Of a stretch of DNA of 64,000 nucleotides, positions 7,490 to 16,379 are shown piece by piece (the first letter of the stretch is position 1; each line of letters starts with the position of its first letter). Under the pieces are notes generated by a model that saw only the letters and a program-made list of their open reading frames with translations, was not told the DNA's origin and searched no databases. Both the position numbers and the translations under genes were made by a program. This DNA is from Nemesobacter sp965249045 (GTDB lineage: Bacteria; Desulfobacterota_D; UBA1144; Nemesobacterales; Nemesobacteraceae): NCBI GenBank assembly GCA_965249045.1, contig OZ252213.1, positions 1 through 64,000 on the forward strand. Reading direction: 5' to 3'.

Positions 7490-8644
7490 ATGCCTGATTC
7501 GGAGTTCGATCAGGATTTTTCCCAAGAACCCAAAGGGGAGATTCCTGACGAGGAAGCGGACAAGGAAACCGAGAATCCGCTCACCGAGGCCCAGAAAACC
7601 TTCTTTGACGCGCTTCGAGACCTCAAGCAGAACCTTGATAACAACCAGAGCGAAATGGCTCCTCCAGAAGGCCAGGACGTGCCGAGCGATCCTACCGGAA
7701 ACCCCCAAGACAGCGGAAACACGGAAAGAGAGGATAAATCCGCACGCGCCTACATGAGCAGCAAGTCTTCCAAGGCCGGAGAGGACGATGAAACGGTCAT
7801 CCCGGGAAGGGGAAATTCGGAAACCGCCGAGAACATAAAACGCATCATGAGAGTCCTCGAGGGCAGCTTCCAGAAAAGCATGGCCAAAAAAACCCCCCAC
7901 CCGGGAGGTTCTCCGAGGAAATGGAAACGCATGTCCTCTTTTGACGAAATCGAGGACATAGATCCCGTTGAGGCGTTCATATGGTCCCAGCATACTTCCC
8001 CCAAGCTGCCGCGGGTTCATCTCCGCGAAAAAGAGACGCTCGGAGGAGAAATAGCCATACTCAGGGATATAAGCACTTCGATGATGGGAGTGTACAGCGA
8101 GTGGTCTTCATCCGTTGTAAAGGGAGTAATAGAGCTTGCGAGAAAAAAGAGAATGAGAATCGGCTATCTGGAATTTAACCACCGTTCCAGAAAACACGTG
8201 AAAAACTCGCGTTTTTTCACCAGGGATTACAGGTGGATAGAAAGCCTCGCGGAAAAAACGGACTGCTCGGGCAATACCAACTACGAAGAAGCGCTGGGAG
8301 AAGCGCTCAAGGAGTTTCGCGGCAGAGGGCTTAGAAACAAGCATATACTCTTTATAACCGACGGGATTCCAACTTCCGGTGACGCGGAGGTGAAAAATGA
8401 AAGAGAACGCGCGAAAAGTATCGGCGTCTGCATACACTCCATATTCATCGGGTCGAAAAACTACCCCGCAATACTTGAGAAAATCTCAAAGGAAACGATC
8501 GGAACACAGTTCATGGCCTCCAAGGGGCGGGACGACATAATACGCATAGAGAGAAAAGACAGGGCTTACCTGCAGGCCGAGCAGGAAAAGATTGCCAAGT
8601 CGCAGCTTGATGGCTTCGCAAAAGCGTTCAGAGGAGAATTCTGA
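7490..8644 (+). CDS. VWA-domain protein, partner of the MoxR ATPase
   Basis: A 384-residue protein with an acidic, low-complexity N-terminal half (about 1-150, rich in Glu, Asp, Pro, Ser) and a C-terminal von Willebrand A domain. The metal-ion-dependent adhesion site is intact: DISTS (D-x-S-x-S), Thr in SGNTNYEE and Asp in FITDGIP. There is no signal peptide or membrane segment, so it is cytoplasmic, like ViaA or the BchD/CobT-type partners of AAA+ chelatase ATPases. It follows the MoxR gene by 17 bp. The client of the pair is unknown. Confidence 0.85.
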   Translation: MPDSEFDQDFSQEPKGEIPDEEADKETENPLTEAQKTFFDALRDLKQNLDNNQSEMAPPEGQDVPSDPTGNPQDSGNTEREDKSARAYMSSKSSKAGEDDETVIPGRGNSETAENIKRIMRVLEGSFQKSMAKKTPHPGGSPRKWKRMSSFDEIEDIDPVEAFIWSQHTSPKLPRVHLREKETLGGEIAILRDISTSMMGVYSEWSSSVVKGVIELARKKRMRIGYLEFNHRSRKHVKNSRFFTRDYRWIESLAEKTDCSGNTNYEEALGEALKEFRGRGLRNKHILFITDGIPTSGDAEVKNERERAKSIGVCIHSIFIGSKNYPAILEKISKETIGTQFMASKGRDDIIRIERKDRAYLQAEQEKIAKSQLDGFAKAFRGEF

Positions 8645-8677
8645 CGCGCCCCTCAAAGACGCCTCTAACGTATAAGA

Positions 8678-9673
8678 TCACTGTTTTGCCTTCTTTAAAA
8701 TCTTGTTCACGGCATTTAGATGATCCCCGTATGTGCTTGAGAAAATATGATATCCATCTCCGTTTGAGACGAAGTAAAGATAGCCCACATCCGCCGGTTC
8801 AAGCGCCGCGCGGATTGAATCAAGTCCAGGAGCCGCTATAGGACCCGGAGGGAGCCCCGAAACCACGTAGGTGTTATAGGGAGAAGGAAAACTGAGGTCC
8901 TTTCTTCTAATATTGCCGTCAAACCTCTCGCCGAGAGCGTAAATCACCGTAGGGTCGAATTCAAGCTTCATACCTGTTTTGAGCCGGTTGCGTATTACTG
9001 CGGAAACAAGGGGTTTTTCCGGGGGAAAAGCTGTTTCTTTCTCTATTAGTGAAGAGATTGTTACAATCTCTTTAATCCCGGATTCCGTACTTGTGATACC
9101 AAGCGTCGCGCAAGCCTCCCGAAACCTACTGAGCATCGTTTCAATAACTTTTTCCGCGGCGCTGCTTTTTGCAAAAAAATAGGTGTCGGGAAAAAGAAAT
9201 CCCTCAAGGCTCAAAACGCCTACGCCAAGTTTTTCCGTGGAATACTCACTGCTTTTCGCAAGCACGAGAAACTCCTTGCGGGAAACTATTTGCGAAGCCT
9301 CGAGAATCCCGGCCATCTTAGCGAGGGTAATTCCCTCAGGAAAAGTGACTTTCCTCAAGAACACTTCGCCACGGCGCAGCTTTCTGTGAACGGAATAAGG
9401 AGCCTCACCCGCCGAAAACACATATTCGCCGTGCTTAAGCTTCCCCTGAGTTCTGCTGAAAAAGGCCGGGAGAGAAAGGATCTCCGCTTTTCTTATCACT
9501 CCTTCTGCCTCAAGCTTCTTCGCTATGGATGATAGGCCGAAGCCTTGCGGTATCTCGACAATTTTTGTTTCCGCGGGGAAGCCGTCTAGGAAATAAAACC
9601 AGGCAGACAAGGTCAACAGAACAAAAACCACACGCCCCGCTGAGAACCGGTTGAACCCACGAGTCTCGCTCAT
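8678..9673 (-). CDS. mltG: Endolytic murein transglycosylase MltG
   Basis: Inner-membrane lytic transglycosylase (YceG family) that cuts nascent glycan strands and sets peptidoglycan chain length. It has an N-terminal membrane anchor (VVFVLLTLSAWFYFL), a LysM-like region, the catalytic Glu in SSLIEKETAFP, FDPTVIYALG, and the conserved SPYNTY...GLPPGPI segment. The chosen ATG at 9673 shares an ATGA overlap with the proB stop and gives a 331-residue protein with normal topology. A longer upstream open frame lacks family similarity. It is convergent with the VWA gene. Confidence 0.93.
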   Translation of the reverse strand: MSETRGFNRFSAGRVVFVLLTLSAWFYFLDGFPAETKIVEIPQGFGLSSIAKKLEAEGVIRKAEILSLPAFFSRTQGKLKHGEYVFSAGEAPYSVHRKLRRGEVFLRKVTFPEGITLAKMAGILEASQIVSRKEFLVLAKSSEYSTEKLGVGVLSLEGFLFPDTYFFAKSSAAEKVIETMLSRFREACATLGITSTESGIKEIVTISSLIEKETAFPPEKPLVSAVIRNRLKTGMKLEFDPTVIYALGERFDGNIRRKDLSFPSPYNTYVVSGLPPGPIAAPGLDSIRAALEPADVGYLYFVSNGDGYHIFSSTYGDHLNAVNKILKKAKQ

Positions 9674-10809
9674 CTGGAGAGTATCACCATCTCGTTTCGG
9701 TGGATTATCTCGTCGCTGTACCTGTACCCAAGCACATCTTCTATTTCCGATGATTTCTTTCCGAGAATCTTCCTTACCTCTGAAGAACCGTAGGAACAAA
9801 GCCCCCTAGATATCTCAACTGCGGAGGAATTAAAGCAGCTGACAAGATCCCCTATTCCAAACTCCCCTTCAACTTCCTTTATGCCGGAAGGAAGAAGACT
9901 CCTGCCTTTTTTGGTAATCGCCTCGGCCGCACCCTCGTCCAGTATAAGTTTCCCTTGGGGCTTAAGAGTGTAGGCAATCCAGTGCTTTTTGCCTGTGAGC
10001 CTCTCCCTTGTCGGAAGTATTACGGTTCCGTACTCCTGGCCGTTAAAAATGTTAAGCAGGGAATCTTTTCTTTTTCCGTTTCCGATGATGGTGGGCACAC
10101 CGAAGGCGGCGGCGGATCTTGCCGCCTGGATCTTGGTTCTCATCCCCCCGGAAGTGGTCTTGCCGAAAGTGTCCCCAGCAAAAGACTCTATTCTCGAATC
10201 TATCTCGGCAATTGTGGAAAGCAGCTTCGCGTTTTCGTCTTTGGCCGGGTCCTTGTCGAAAAAACCCTCCACGTCGCTTAGCAGCACTAAAAGATCCGCC
10301 TCAGTAAGGGAAATCACAAGCGCCGCAAGGTTGTCATTATCACCGAACATGATCTCCTCGAAGGAAACCGTGTCGTTTTCGTTTATGACGGGAATTATTT
10401 CCATCTCAAGCAGCCGCCTTATTGTCTTTCTCGAATTAAGGAACCTTTTCCTGTCGGAGAACTCGTCACGGGTGAGGAGAAGCTGCGCGACGTTCAGTCC
10501 GAATTTCGAAAAAGCCTCCTCGTAATTCCTGATAAGCTCAGTCTGGCCGCAGGCGGAGATCGCCTGTTTTACGTCTATTTCTCTTGGTTTGCTCGAAAGA
10601 CCCAGTTTCTTCATGCCCGACGCAATGGCTCCCGAAGAAACTATGATGGTCCTCACTCCTCTCTGCTTAAGGCTAAAAACCTGTCTTGCTATTTCCTTAA
10701 AAACGGACTCGTCAAGAGATCCGTCGCCGTGGGTAAGCACACTGCTTCCTATCTTGACTACGGCGGTCTTTACCTTTTTGATGAGATCTTTTCTTTCCTG
10801 CTCGTTCAT
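9670..10809 (-). CDS. proB: Glutamate 5-kinase
   Basis: First step of proline synthesis: ATP-dependent phosphorylation of glutamate. The amino-acid kinase domain shows VKIGSSVLTHGDGSLD, IIVSSGAIASGMKKLG, INENDTVS and the GTGG-like TTSGGMRTKI stretch. A C-terminal PUA domain (RSLLPSGIKEVEGEF onward) completes the usual two-domain form. The ATG at 10809 gives 379 residues. An upstream in-frame ATG at 10839 would add ten residues; extension beyond that runs antisense through the tRNA-Gly gene and is not real. It overlaps mltG by 4 bp. proA is not in the window. Confidence 0.93.
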   Translation of the reverse strand: MNEQERKDLIKKVKTAVVKIGSSVLTHGDGSLDESVFKEIARQVFSLKQRGVRTIIVSSGAIASGMKKLGLSSKPREIDVKQAISACGQTELIRNYEEAFSKFGLNVAQLLLTRDEFSDRKRFLNSRKTIRRLLEMEIIPVINENDTVSFEEIMFGDNDNLAALVISLTEADLLVLLSDVEGFFDKDPAKDENAKLLSTIAEIDSRIESFAGDTFGKTTSGGMRTKIQAARSAAAFGVPTIIGNGKRKDSLLNIFNGQEYGTVILPTRERLTGKKHWIAYTLKPQGKLILDEGAAEAITKKGRSLLPSGIKEVEGEFGIGDLVSCFNSSAVEISRGLCSYGSSEVRKILGKKSSEIEDVLGYRYSDEIIHRNEMVILSR

Positions 10810-10890
10810 TGCGGTCTCTATTTTACCCAAAAAATCCATCCTATTTGACAATAATAGCACCCCTTGATATCTTTTCAGTTCGCTTTCGTT

Positions 10891-10967
10891 GCGGGAATAG
10901 CTCAGTTGGCTAGAGCATCTCCTTGCCAAGGAGAAGGTCGCGGGTTCGAATCCCGTTTCCCGCTCCA
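10891..10967 (+). tRNA. tRNA-Gly (GCC)
   Basis: Full cloverleaf. Acceptor GCGGGAA pairs with TTCCCGC, the anticodon loop is TTGCCAA with anticodon GCC, the T-loop is TTCGAAT, the discriminator is T, and CCA is encoded. It lies between the divergent proB and the convergent sirtuin gene. Confidence 0.97.
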
Positions 10968-10986
10968 CTCCCGCAGATTGTCCCGT

Positions 10987-11724
10987 TCAGATCCCGGTTG
11001 CTTCGAAGAATTCGCCGATTTTCTCGCGGATCACTATATCCGCCTCGTCATCAAAAGGAGTCTCCATCAGGTTTATGATCACAAGCGCGGCCCCCCTGGA
11101 GAGAGCCAGACGGGGAAGTCCGCTTGCCGGAGCGACCAGAAGAGAAGAACCCATAACGATAAGCGCCTCGGAACTTGAGACCAGGTCAACCGATTTTTCC
11201 CACGGTTCCTCGGGAAGGGCTTCTCCGAAAAAGACGGCGTCGGGTTTCAGAATTCCCCCGCATTGGGAACAGAGCGGAGGGTTTTCTCCCTCAGCGACGC
11301 TGCTCATAGCATCTTCCATCGGATAATACTCCCGGCACTGAAGGCAGACGACACGTCTTAGGGAACCGTGGAGCTCAAACACGTTCTCGGAACCCGCCTT
11401 TGTGTGCAGGCCGTCCACGTTCTGAGTTATAACGCCCTTTAGCCAACCCTTTTTCTCAAGACGCGCGAGCGCGTAGTGAGCCGCGTTGGGTTCGGCGGCC
11501 GCCCTCACCGGATAGGATTCCATGGCGTACGAGTAGTAGTTCTCGGGATTTCTCAAAAACCCGGAGAGTGAGACCACCGACTGATCCATTTTTTCCCAGA
11601 GACCGGTTCCGGGAGAACGGTAGTCGGGTATTCCGGATTCAGTGCTTATTCCGGCTCCCGTGAAGGCAACGGCCCCCTGGGTCTCCTCAAGCAGTTCCAG
11701 AAAAAGCTTAACTTCTCTTTCCAT
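10987..11724 (-). CDS. NAD-dependent protein deacylase, Sir2 family
   Basis: Sirtuin of 245 residues that removes acyl groups from lysines using NAD+. It has GAGISTESGIPDYRS for NAD binding, TQNVDGLH with the catalytic His in the following ELHGSL, four zinc cysteines (CLQC and CSQC), and GSSLLVAPA. Length and motif order match bacterial CobB. The start is ATG at 11724. It heads a minus-strand stretch with no strong overlap to the GST gene, 15 bp apart. Confidence 0.93.
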   Translation of the reverse strand: MEREVKLFLELLEETQGAVAFTGAGISTESGIPDYRSPGTGLWEKMDQSVVSLSGFLRNPENYYSYAMESYPVRAAAEPNAAHYALARLEKKGWLKGVITQNVDGLHTKAGSENVFELHGSLRRVVCLQCREYYPMEDAMSSVAEGENPPLCSQCGGILKPDAVFFGEALPEEPWEKSVDLVSSSEALIVMGSSLLVAPASGLPRLALSRGAALVIINLMETPFDDEADIVIREKIGEFFEATGI

Positions 11725-11739
11725 AAAATACGCCCGGCA

Positions 11740-12345
11740 CTACCCGGCAAAAGCAATAAAGTTCCGAGTTCCCTCAACGCTTCCGCACCATCTTCTAACC
11801 GACGGATACGCTTCCAGATCAAAACCCCCTTCCCCGCAAAGCATCGTGTAGGGATAACACGCGATGTCGGCTATGGAGTAATCACCGCAGAGAAACTCGG
11901 TTCGGGAAAGGTGATCTTCAAGAATCCCAAGCGCGACGTTTCCCTGCGCGTGAAGCTTCTCCATGGTTCCCGGCGGCACCTGATCAGGGGGCAGGAACTT
12001 CACGAAATACCTGGCAAGCGCCAAATTCGGATCTATAGTCGTCTTTCCGAAAAAAGTCCACTGCGCGATAAGACCGTAGGTCTCCGGATCATCGGACAGG
12101 TAGGGGTTCGGAGAAAACTTCTTTGCCAGATAGAAAAGTATGGCGTTTGATTCCCACATGACAAAATCCCCGTCCGAGAGAACCGGGACCTTGCAGTTGG
12201 GATTAAGCGCGGAGAATTCCTCTTTTTTATGTTCCCCCGCGAATATATCCACCGTTATTCCCTCGTATTCGACTGAGAGCTGGTGGAGGAGAAGCTTCGC
12301 CTTGTAGGCGTTTCCAGAAAGCGGATGTTCATACAGTTTCATCAT
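11740..12345 (-). CDS. Glutathione S-transferase family protein
   Basis: A 201-residue two-domain GST: a thioredoxin-like N-terminal half (KLYEHPLSGNAYKAKLLL, then the cis-proline NCKVPVL and the ESNAILFYLA glutathione-site Ser), followed by the helical domain with the conserved YSIADI N-capping motif. Family members conjugate glutathione to electrophiles or act as peroxidases or isomerases; the substrate cannot be told. The start codon is the first of two adjacent ATGs (12345 or 12342). It is separated by one base from the thioesterase gene, so it is likely in one operon with it. Confidence 0.88.
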   Translation of the reverse strand: MMKLYEHPLSGNAYKAKLLLHQLSVEYEGITVDIFAGEHKKEEFSALNPNCKVPVLSDGDFVMWESNAILFYLAKKFSPNPYLSDDPETYGLIAQWTFFGKTTIDPNLALARYFVKFLPPDQVPPGTMEKLHAQGNVALGILEDHLSRTEFLCGDYSIADIACYPYTMLCGEGGFDLEAYPSVRRWCGSVEGTRNFIAFAG

Positions 12346-12346
12346 A

Positions 12347-12841
12347 TTAGTCTCTCACATATTGTAAAAATTCTTCACCTAGGCACTCTGGACCCAGTAT
12401 TTCACGCAGAGTTTCTTTTCGGGGAAACACATAGGTTATAGCAGCGCTTGCCAGCTCGGTTCCATCCTCATCCCTTATTACCGAATCAACCTCGACCCGC
12501 CTTCCCCTGATTTCCCTTATCTTTGCTCTCACGTCAAGGGTTCTGCCACTTGGAACCTTTTTCATGTAAACCATGTCTATCTTTGCCGTTAGGGCAATCT
12601 TGCGGGTTTCATTGAACATGGCCCAGAAAGAAACCTCGTCGACAAGGGCGCACTGCACTCCCCCGTGCACTATCCCCGGCCATCCGGAAAAATGCTCCTC
12701 GGTACAGACGGTAGTGAATACCTCGTCGGTTTCCTGGTCATGAAAAAACTTGAGGCGAAGTCCGTGCTCGTTGTGTGGACCGCAGGCAAAGCAATTATAG
12801 CCAGGAAGACTGGAGAGCACGTTTTCAATTTCCTTTACCAT
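12347..12841 (-). CDS. Hotdog-fold thioesterase (PaaI/4HBT-like)
   Basis: A 164-residue acyl-CoA thioesterase-like protein with the hotdog signature IVHGGVQCALVDEV, in which the HGG turn and the Asp/Glu on the long helix form the active site. The N-terminal NCFACGPHNEHGLRL segment resembles the PaaI subgroup with a Cys-x2-Cys-like start. Its ATG overlaps the gyrA stop (TGATG), so its translation is coupled to gyrase. The thioester substrate is unknown. Confidence 0.85.
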   Translation of the reverse strand: MVKEIENVLSSLPGYNCFACGPHNEHGLRLKFFHDQETDEVFTTVCTEEHFSGWPGIVHGGVQCALVDEVSFWAMFNETRKIALTAKIDMVYMKKVPSGRTLDVRAKIREIRGRRVEVDSVIRDEDGTELASAAITYVFPRKETLREILGPECLGEEFLQYVRD

Positions 12842-15273
12842 CAGCCCCCCTCGGCGACTTTCGCAACCGCAGCCACAAGCTCGTCGGGCTCAAGGTTTAT
12901 GACCTTTACCCCCTGGGTGCTGCGCCCCGTGTTGCGTATCTCGGAAACGCTCGTTCTTATAATCTTGCCGCCTTGGTTGCTTATAAGCATTATCTCCGTG
13001 TCGTCATCCACCTGAAACGCTCCCACCACCCTTCCGTTTCGCTCGGTTATGTTGACGGTCCTTACCCCAAGCCCTCCCCTCTTGGTAAGCCTGTACTCGG
13101 AGATTCTGGTACGCTTGCCGTAACCCATCTCCGTTATGGTAAGTATCTGCGCGTTCTGGTTCCCTATGACCTCAAGGCTCACCACCTCGTCGCCTTCTCT
13201 GAGATTTATACCCTTAACGCCGATTGACACTCTGCCCACATTCCTTACGTCAGTTCCCTTGAACCTGATCGCCTGACCCTTCCTTGAAGTGAGCAGGACC
13301 TCGTCATCCTCGGATGCAAGCGCCGCACCCACGAGCTCGTCCCCCTCGCGTATGTTAAGGGCGATTATTCCCCCAACGCGCGGGTGGGAATAGGCCTTAA
13401 GCTTCGTTTTCTTAACGATTCCGTTTCGAGTCGCCATGAGTATGGAAACATCGTCGCCGAAATCCTTAACCGGCAGTACGGCCGCCACCTTCTCCCCCTT
13501 GTCAAGGTTAAGGAGGTTCACCATGGCTCTTCCGCGCGCCGTCGGGGAAGACTCCGGGACCTGATAAACCTTAAGCCAGTAGCATTTCCCGAAGCTTGAG
13601 AAAAACAGAATGCTGTTGTGTCTTGACGCCGTGAACAGGTCGTTAACGAAATCGGTGTCCCTGGTGCTCATTCCGGTTCTTCCCCTGCCGCCCCTTCTCT
13701 GGTTCCGGTAAACGCTAAGCGGTATGCTCTTTATGTAACCTCCGTAAGTGGTGGTAACCACCATCTCCTCGTCTGTTATAAGATCCTCGATTGATATCTC
13801 CCCGACATCCTCGACGATCTCAGTTCTTCTCGCATCCCCGAATTTCTCCCTGAGCTCGGTGAGTTCCTCGACCGCAAGATCGAGTATCAGCTTTTCGCTT
13901 CCTAGTATTTCTCTGAGTTTCGCCACGGTCTCGATAAGCCCGCGCCTCTCTTCAAGTATCTTATCCCTCTCAAGGGCCGTAAGTCTCTGAAGACGCATCT
14001 CCAAAATGGCCTGGGCCTGCCGTTCCGAAAGCGAAAACGTCCGCACGAGACCCGCTCTCGCGACCGCCGGACTCTCAGAACCTTTTATGAGTTCGACGAT
14101 TTCATCTAAGTTATCAAGAGCGATCTTGAACCCCTCGAGAAGGTGAAGGCGTTCCTCCGCCTTTTTAAGCTCGTACTGGGTTCTTCGGGTAATTACTTCC
14201 TTTCTGTGCTCTATAAAGTGGGCAAGGAGTTCCTTTAAGTTAAGAACCTTGGGCTGGTTTCTCACAAGCGCGAGCATTATGATGCCAAAAGAGGTGTACA
14301 TCTGCGTATGCTTGTAAAGCTGGTTGAGAACCACCTGGGCGTGTTCTCCTAACTTCACATCGATAACGAGCCTTATTCCTTCCCTGTCGGATTCATCTCT
14401 TATGTCGGAGATGCCCTTTATCTTTTCCTCCCTTACGAGCTCGGCGATTTTCTGGGCCAGCCGCGCCTTGTTAACCTGATAGGGAAGCTCGGTGACGATT
14501 ATGACATCCCTGTCCCCCTTTTTCTGCTTCTCTATGCGAACCTTGGCCCTCATCCTGACTATTCCGCGGCCGGTGGTGTAGGCGGATCGGATGTCATCGC
14601 GACCGCTCACAAAACCCCCCGTGGGGAAATCCGGCCCCGGCATGATCTCAATAAGTCTGTCAATGGTGATGTCGGGGTTCCGTATCTGGGCAACTACGGC
14701 GTCGAGAAGCTCCCCGAGGTTGTGAGGAGGAATGTTGGTTGACATGCCTACCGCGATTCCCGAAGAACCGTTTAAAAGCAGGTTTGGCACTTTGGTCGGC
14801 AGTACGCTCGGCTCAAGTTCTCCCCCGTCATAGTTCGGATAGAATTCAACCGTCTCCTTATCCAGATCTTCAAGGATCTCAGAAGAGATTCTTGAAAGCC
14901 TTACTTCCGTGTAGCGCATGGCCGCCGGACTGTCCCCGTCAACGGAACCGAAATTGCCCTGTCCGTCGACAAGCGGAATCCTCATGGAGAAATCCTGCGC
15001 CATCCTGACAAGAGAATCGTAGATTGCCGAGTCTCCGTGAGGATGATATTTACCCATTACGTCCCCCACAACCCTCGCGGATTTCTTGTAGGGACGGTTC
15101 CAAACGTTTCCGACCTCGTTCATTCCGTAGAGAATTCTCCTGTGAACGGGCTTGAGTCCGTCGCGCACGTCGGGAAGAGCCCTTCCGACTATCACGCTCA
15201 TGGAGTAGCTGAGATAGGACTCCTTCATCTCATCTTCAATGTTTACAGTCTGCACTCTGGATAAAGTGTCCAT
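12841..15273 (-). CDS. gyrA: DNA gyrase subunit A
   Basis: The 810-residue breakage-reunion subunit of gyrase. The catalytic tyrosine is Tyr121 in AAMRYTE. The quinolone-resistance region reads HPHGDSAIYD with the wild-type-like Ser82. The C-terminal pinwheel contains the GyrA box QRRGGRGRTG, which distinguishes it from ParC. Full length with a normal start at 15273. It leads a minus-strand run gyrA-thioesterase-GST. gyrB is not nearby. Confidence 0.96.
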   Translation of the reverse strand: MDTLSRVQTVNIEDEMKESYLSYSMSVIVGRALPDVRDGLKPVHRRILYGMNEVGNVWNRPYKKSARVVGDVMGKYHPHGDSAIYDSLVRMAQDFSMRIPLVDGQGNFGSVDGDSPAAMRYTEVRLSRISSEILEDLDKETVEFYPNYDGGELEPSVLPTKVPNLLLNGSSGIAVGMSTNIPPHNLGELLDAVVAQIRNPDITIDRLIEIMPGPDFPTGGFVSGRDDIRSAYTTGRGIVRMRAKVRIEKQKKGDRDVIIVTELPYQVNKARLAQKIAELVREEKIKGISDIRDESDREGIRLVIDVKLGEHAQVVLNQLYKHTQMYTSFGIIMLALVRNQPKVLNLKELLAHFIEHRKEVITRRTQYELKKAEERLHLLEGFKIALDNLDEIVELIKGSESPAVARAGLVRTFSLSERQAQAILEMRLQRLTALERDKILEERRGLIETVAKLREILGSEKLILDLAVEELTELREKFGDARRTEIVEDVGEISIEDLITDEEMVVTTTYGGYIKSIPLSVYRNQRRGGRGRTGMSTRDTDFVNDLFTASRHNSILFFSSFGKCYWLKVYQVPESSPTARGRAMVNLLNLDKGEKVAAVLPVKDFGDDVSILMATRNGIVKKTKLKAYSHPRVGGIIALNIREGDELVGAALASEDDEVLLTSRKGQAIRFKGTDVRNVGRVSIGVKGINLREGDEVVSLEVIGNQNAQILTITEMGYGKRTRISEYRLTKRGGLGVRTVNITERNGRVVGAFQVDDDTEIMLISNQGGKIIRTSVSEIRNTGRSTQGVKVINLEPDELVAAVAKVAEGG

Positions 15274-15441
15274 TACTGAAAAAAACCCTCCGGAGGAAAG
15301 AAAAAGGATGCTTGTGAGATAAATCGGTTAATGAGATATTTTACACGAATAAATCCACGGATTCCAGAGCCAAACACAGACTTTGTCAGCAAATTATCCA
15401 AGCTCCGAAGGGAGCCACGAAAAGGCGCAATAGCCTGCCAA

Positions 15442-15469
15442 CTTCAACAGATGGAATTCGTGCTATAAT
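15442..15469 (+). promoter_or_regulatory. Putative extended -10 promoter for the orphan lipoprotein
   Basis: TGCTATAAT at 15461-15469 is an extended -10 element with a perfect TATAAT hexamer. A weak -35 (CTTCAA, 15442-15447) lies 16 bp upstream. The predicted transcript would begin near 15476, about 23 bases before the ATG at 15499. Confidence 0.55.
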
Positions 15470-15498
15470 TGTAAAAAAAGACTTGGGATTAATTCAAA

Positions 15499-16275
15499 AT
15501 GCATAGATATTGCAAGCTGATGCTCATATCGGTTGTTTTGCTTGTCGCCTGTTCCGACCAGACCTCGAACCAGATCGTTGAATGTGAAGGCTCGATAGCA
15601 CCGTGCACTTTTGAAGAGATAATACTCAGAATGCTGCGCAGGAAGCCATCCACCCCTCTAGAGGTTGCTCCATTTACCATCGACCTCATAAAAGAAAAAT
15701 ACGGAGTTGAGGAGATAGGCTGTTCCCACCCGCTTTTAAGCGATAACTCAGAATTCATCAGGATAAGAGACCTTTCCACAGATCCGGACACAAAGATATG
15801 GTATTCCCGCGAAGAACTCGAAGAATATGGCACCGAAACCGTCTGGGAGTGCGATAACGGTGAGAGCTTTACGGAATACGTGAAGGGAATTCCCAGATCA
15901 ACATCCGAGTTCCTAGTTATAGATCAAACCGCAGAATATGGAATAGTTGAAGGTACAGTAACGGATCCTGAAGTACTTAAGCAGCTTGAAACCCTGTGGG
16001 AAAACTGCGAAGTCGGAACCGAACCGCCTAACTTTACAGGCGTTTTTACGAGTGGTACAGGCTTCCTTCCCCCGGAAGATCAAACATTTTGCGTAACGCT
16101 CGACATACTGCCCGGAGCGAAGCAGTGTTTCGCTAAGACTACTCCCCCAGAGTCTATCGAATATTCAAGCCATAACGGAGAAATTAGCCGAGAGTCGATA
16201 CAAGTTTCTGAATCAGATTACTGTCGTCTTAAGGGGAACACGGATAGCCAAGCGCGAAGGGTAAAAATATTCTGA
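15499..16275 (+). CDS. Orphan lipoprotein of unknown function
   Basis: A 258-residue protein with a lipoprotein signal peptide: a short hydrophobic core, then the lipobox LVAC, with the lipidated Cys at residue 18. The mature part is acidic and cysteine-bearing (CEGSIAPC, GCSHP, WECDNGES, WENCEVG, QTFCVTL), so periplasmic disulfides are likely. I recognise no domain. It has its own extended -10 promoter, stands alone between gyrA (divergent) and an IS256 element, and ends 105 bp before the IS. Confidence 0.7.
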   Translation: MHRYCKLMLISVVLLVACSDQTSNQIVECEGSIAPCTFEEIILRMLRRKPSTPLEVAPFTIDLIKEKYGVEEIGCSHPLLSDNSEFIRIRDLSTDPDTKIWYSREELEEYGTETVWECDNGESFTEYVKGIPRSTSEFLVIDQTAEYGIVEGTVTDPEVLKQLETLWENCEVGTEPPNFTGVFTSGTGFLPPEDQTFCVTLDILPGAKQCFAKTTPPESIEYSSHNGEISRESIQVSESDYCRLKGNTDSQARRVKIF

Positions 16276-16379
16276 TATCCGTGCTGACGCTGGAAAATTG
16301 CGAATATGAATTGCAAATGCGGAGCGAATCCAATTTTGCCGACGGAGCGGCGTAATCGACATGCGCGTGAGTTATAACT

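Noticed and set aside
10810..10968. N-terminal extension of proB with an MERETGFEPATFS-like start
   Set aside because: It reads antisense through tRNA-Gly; this is a well-known artefact of tRNA T-arm sequence, not protein.
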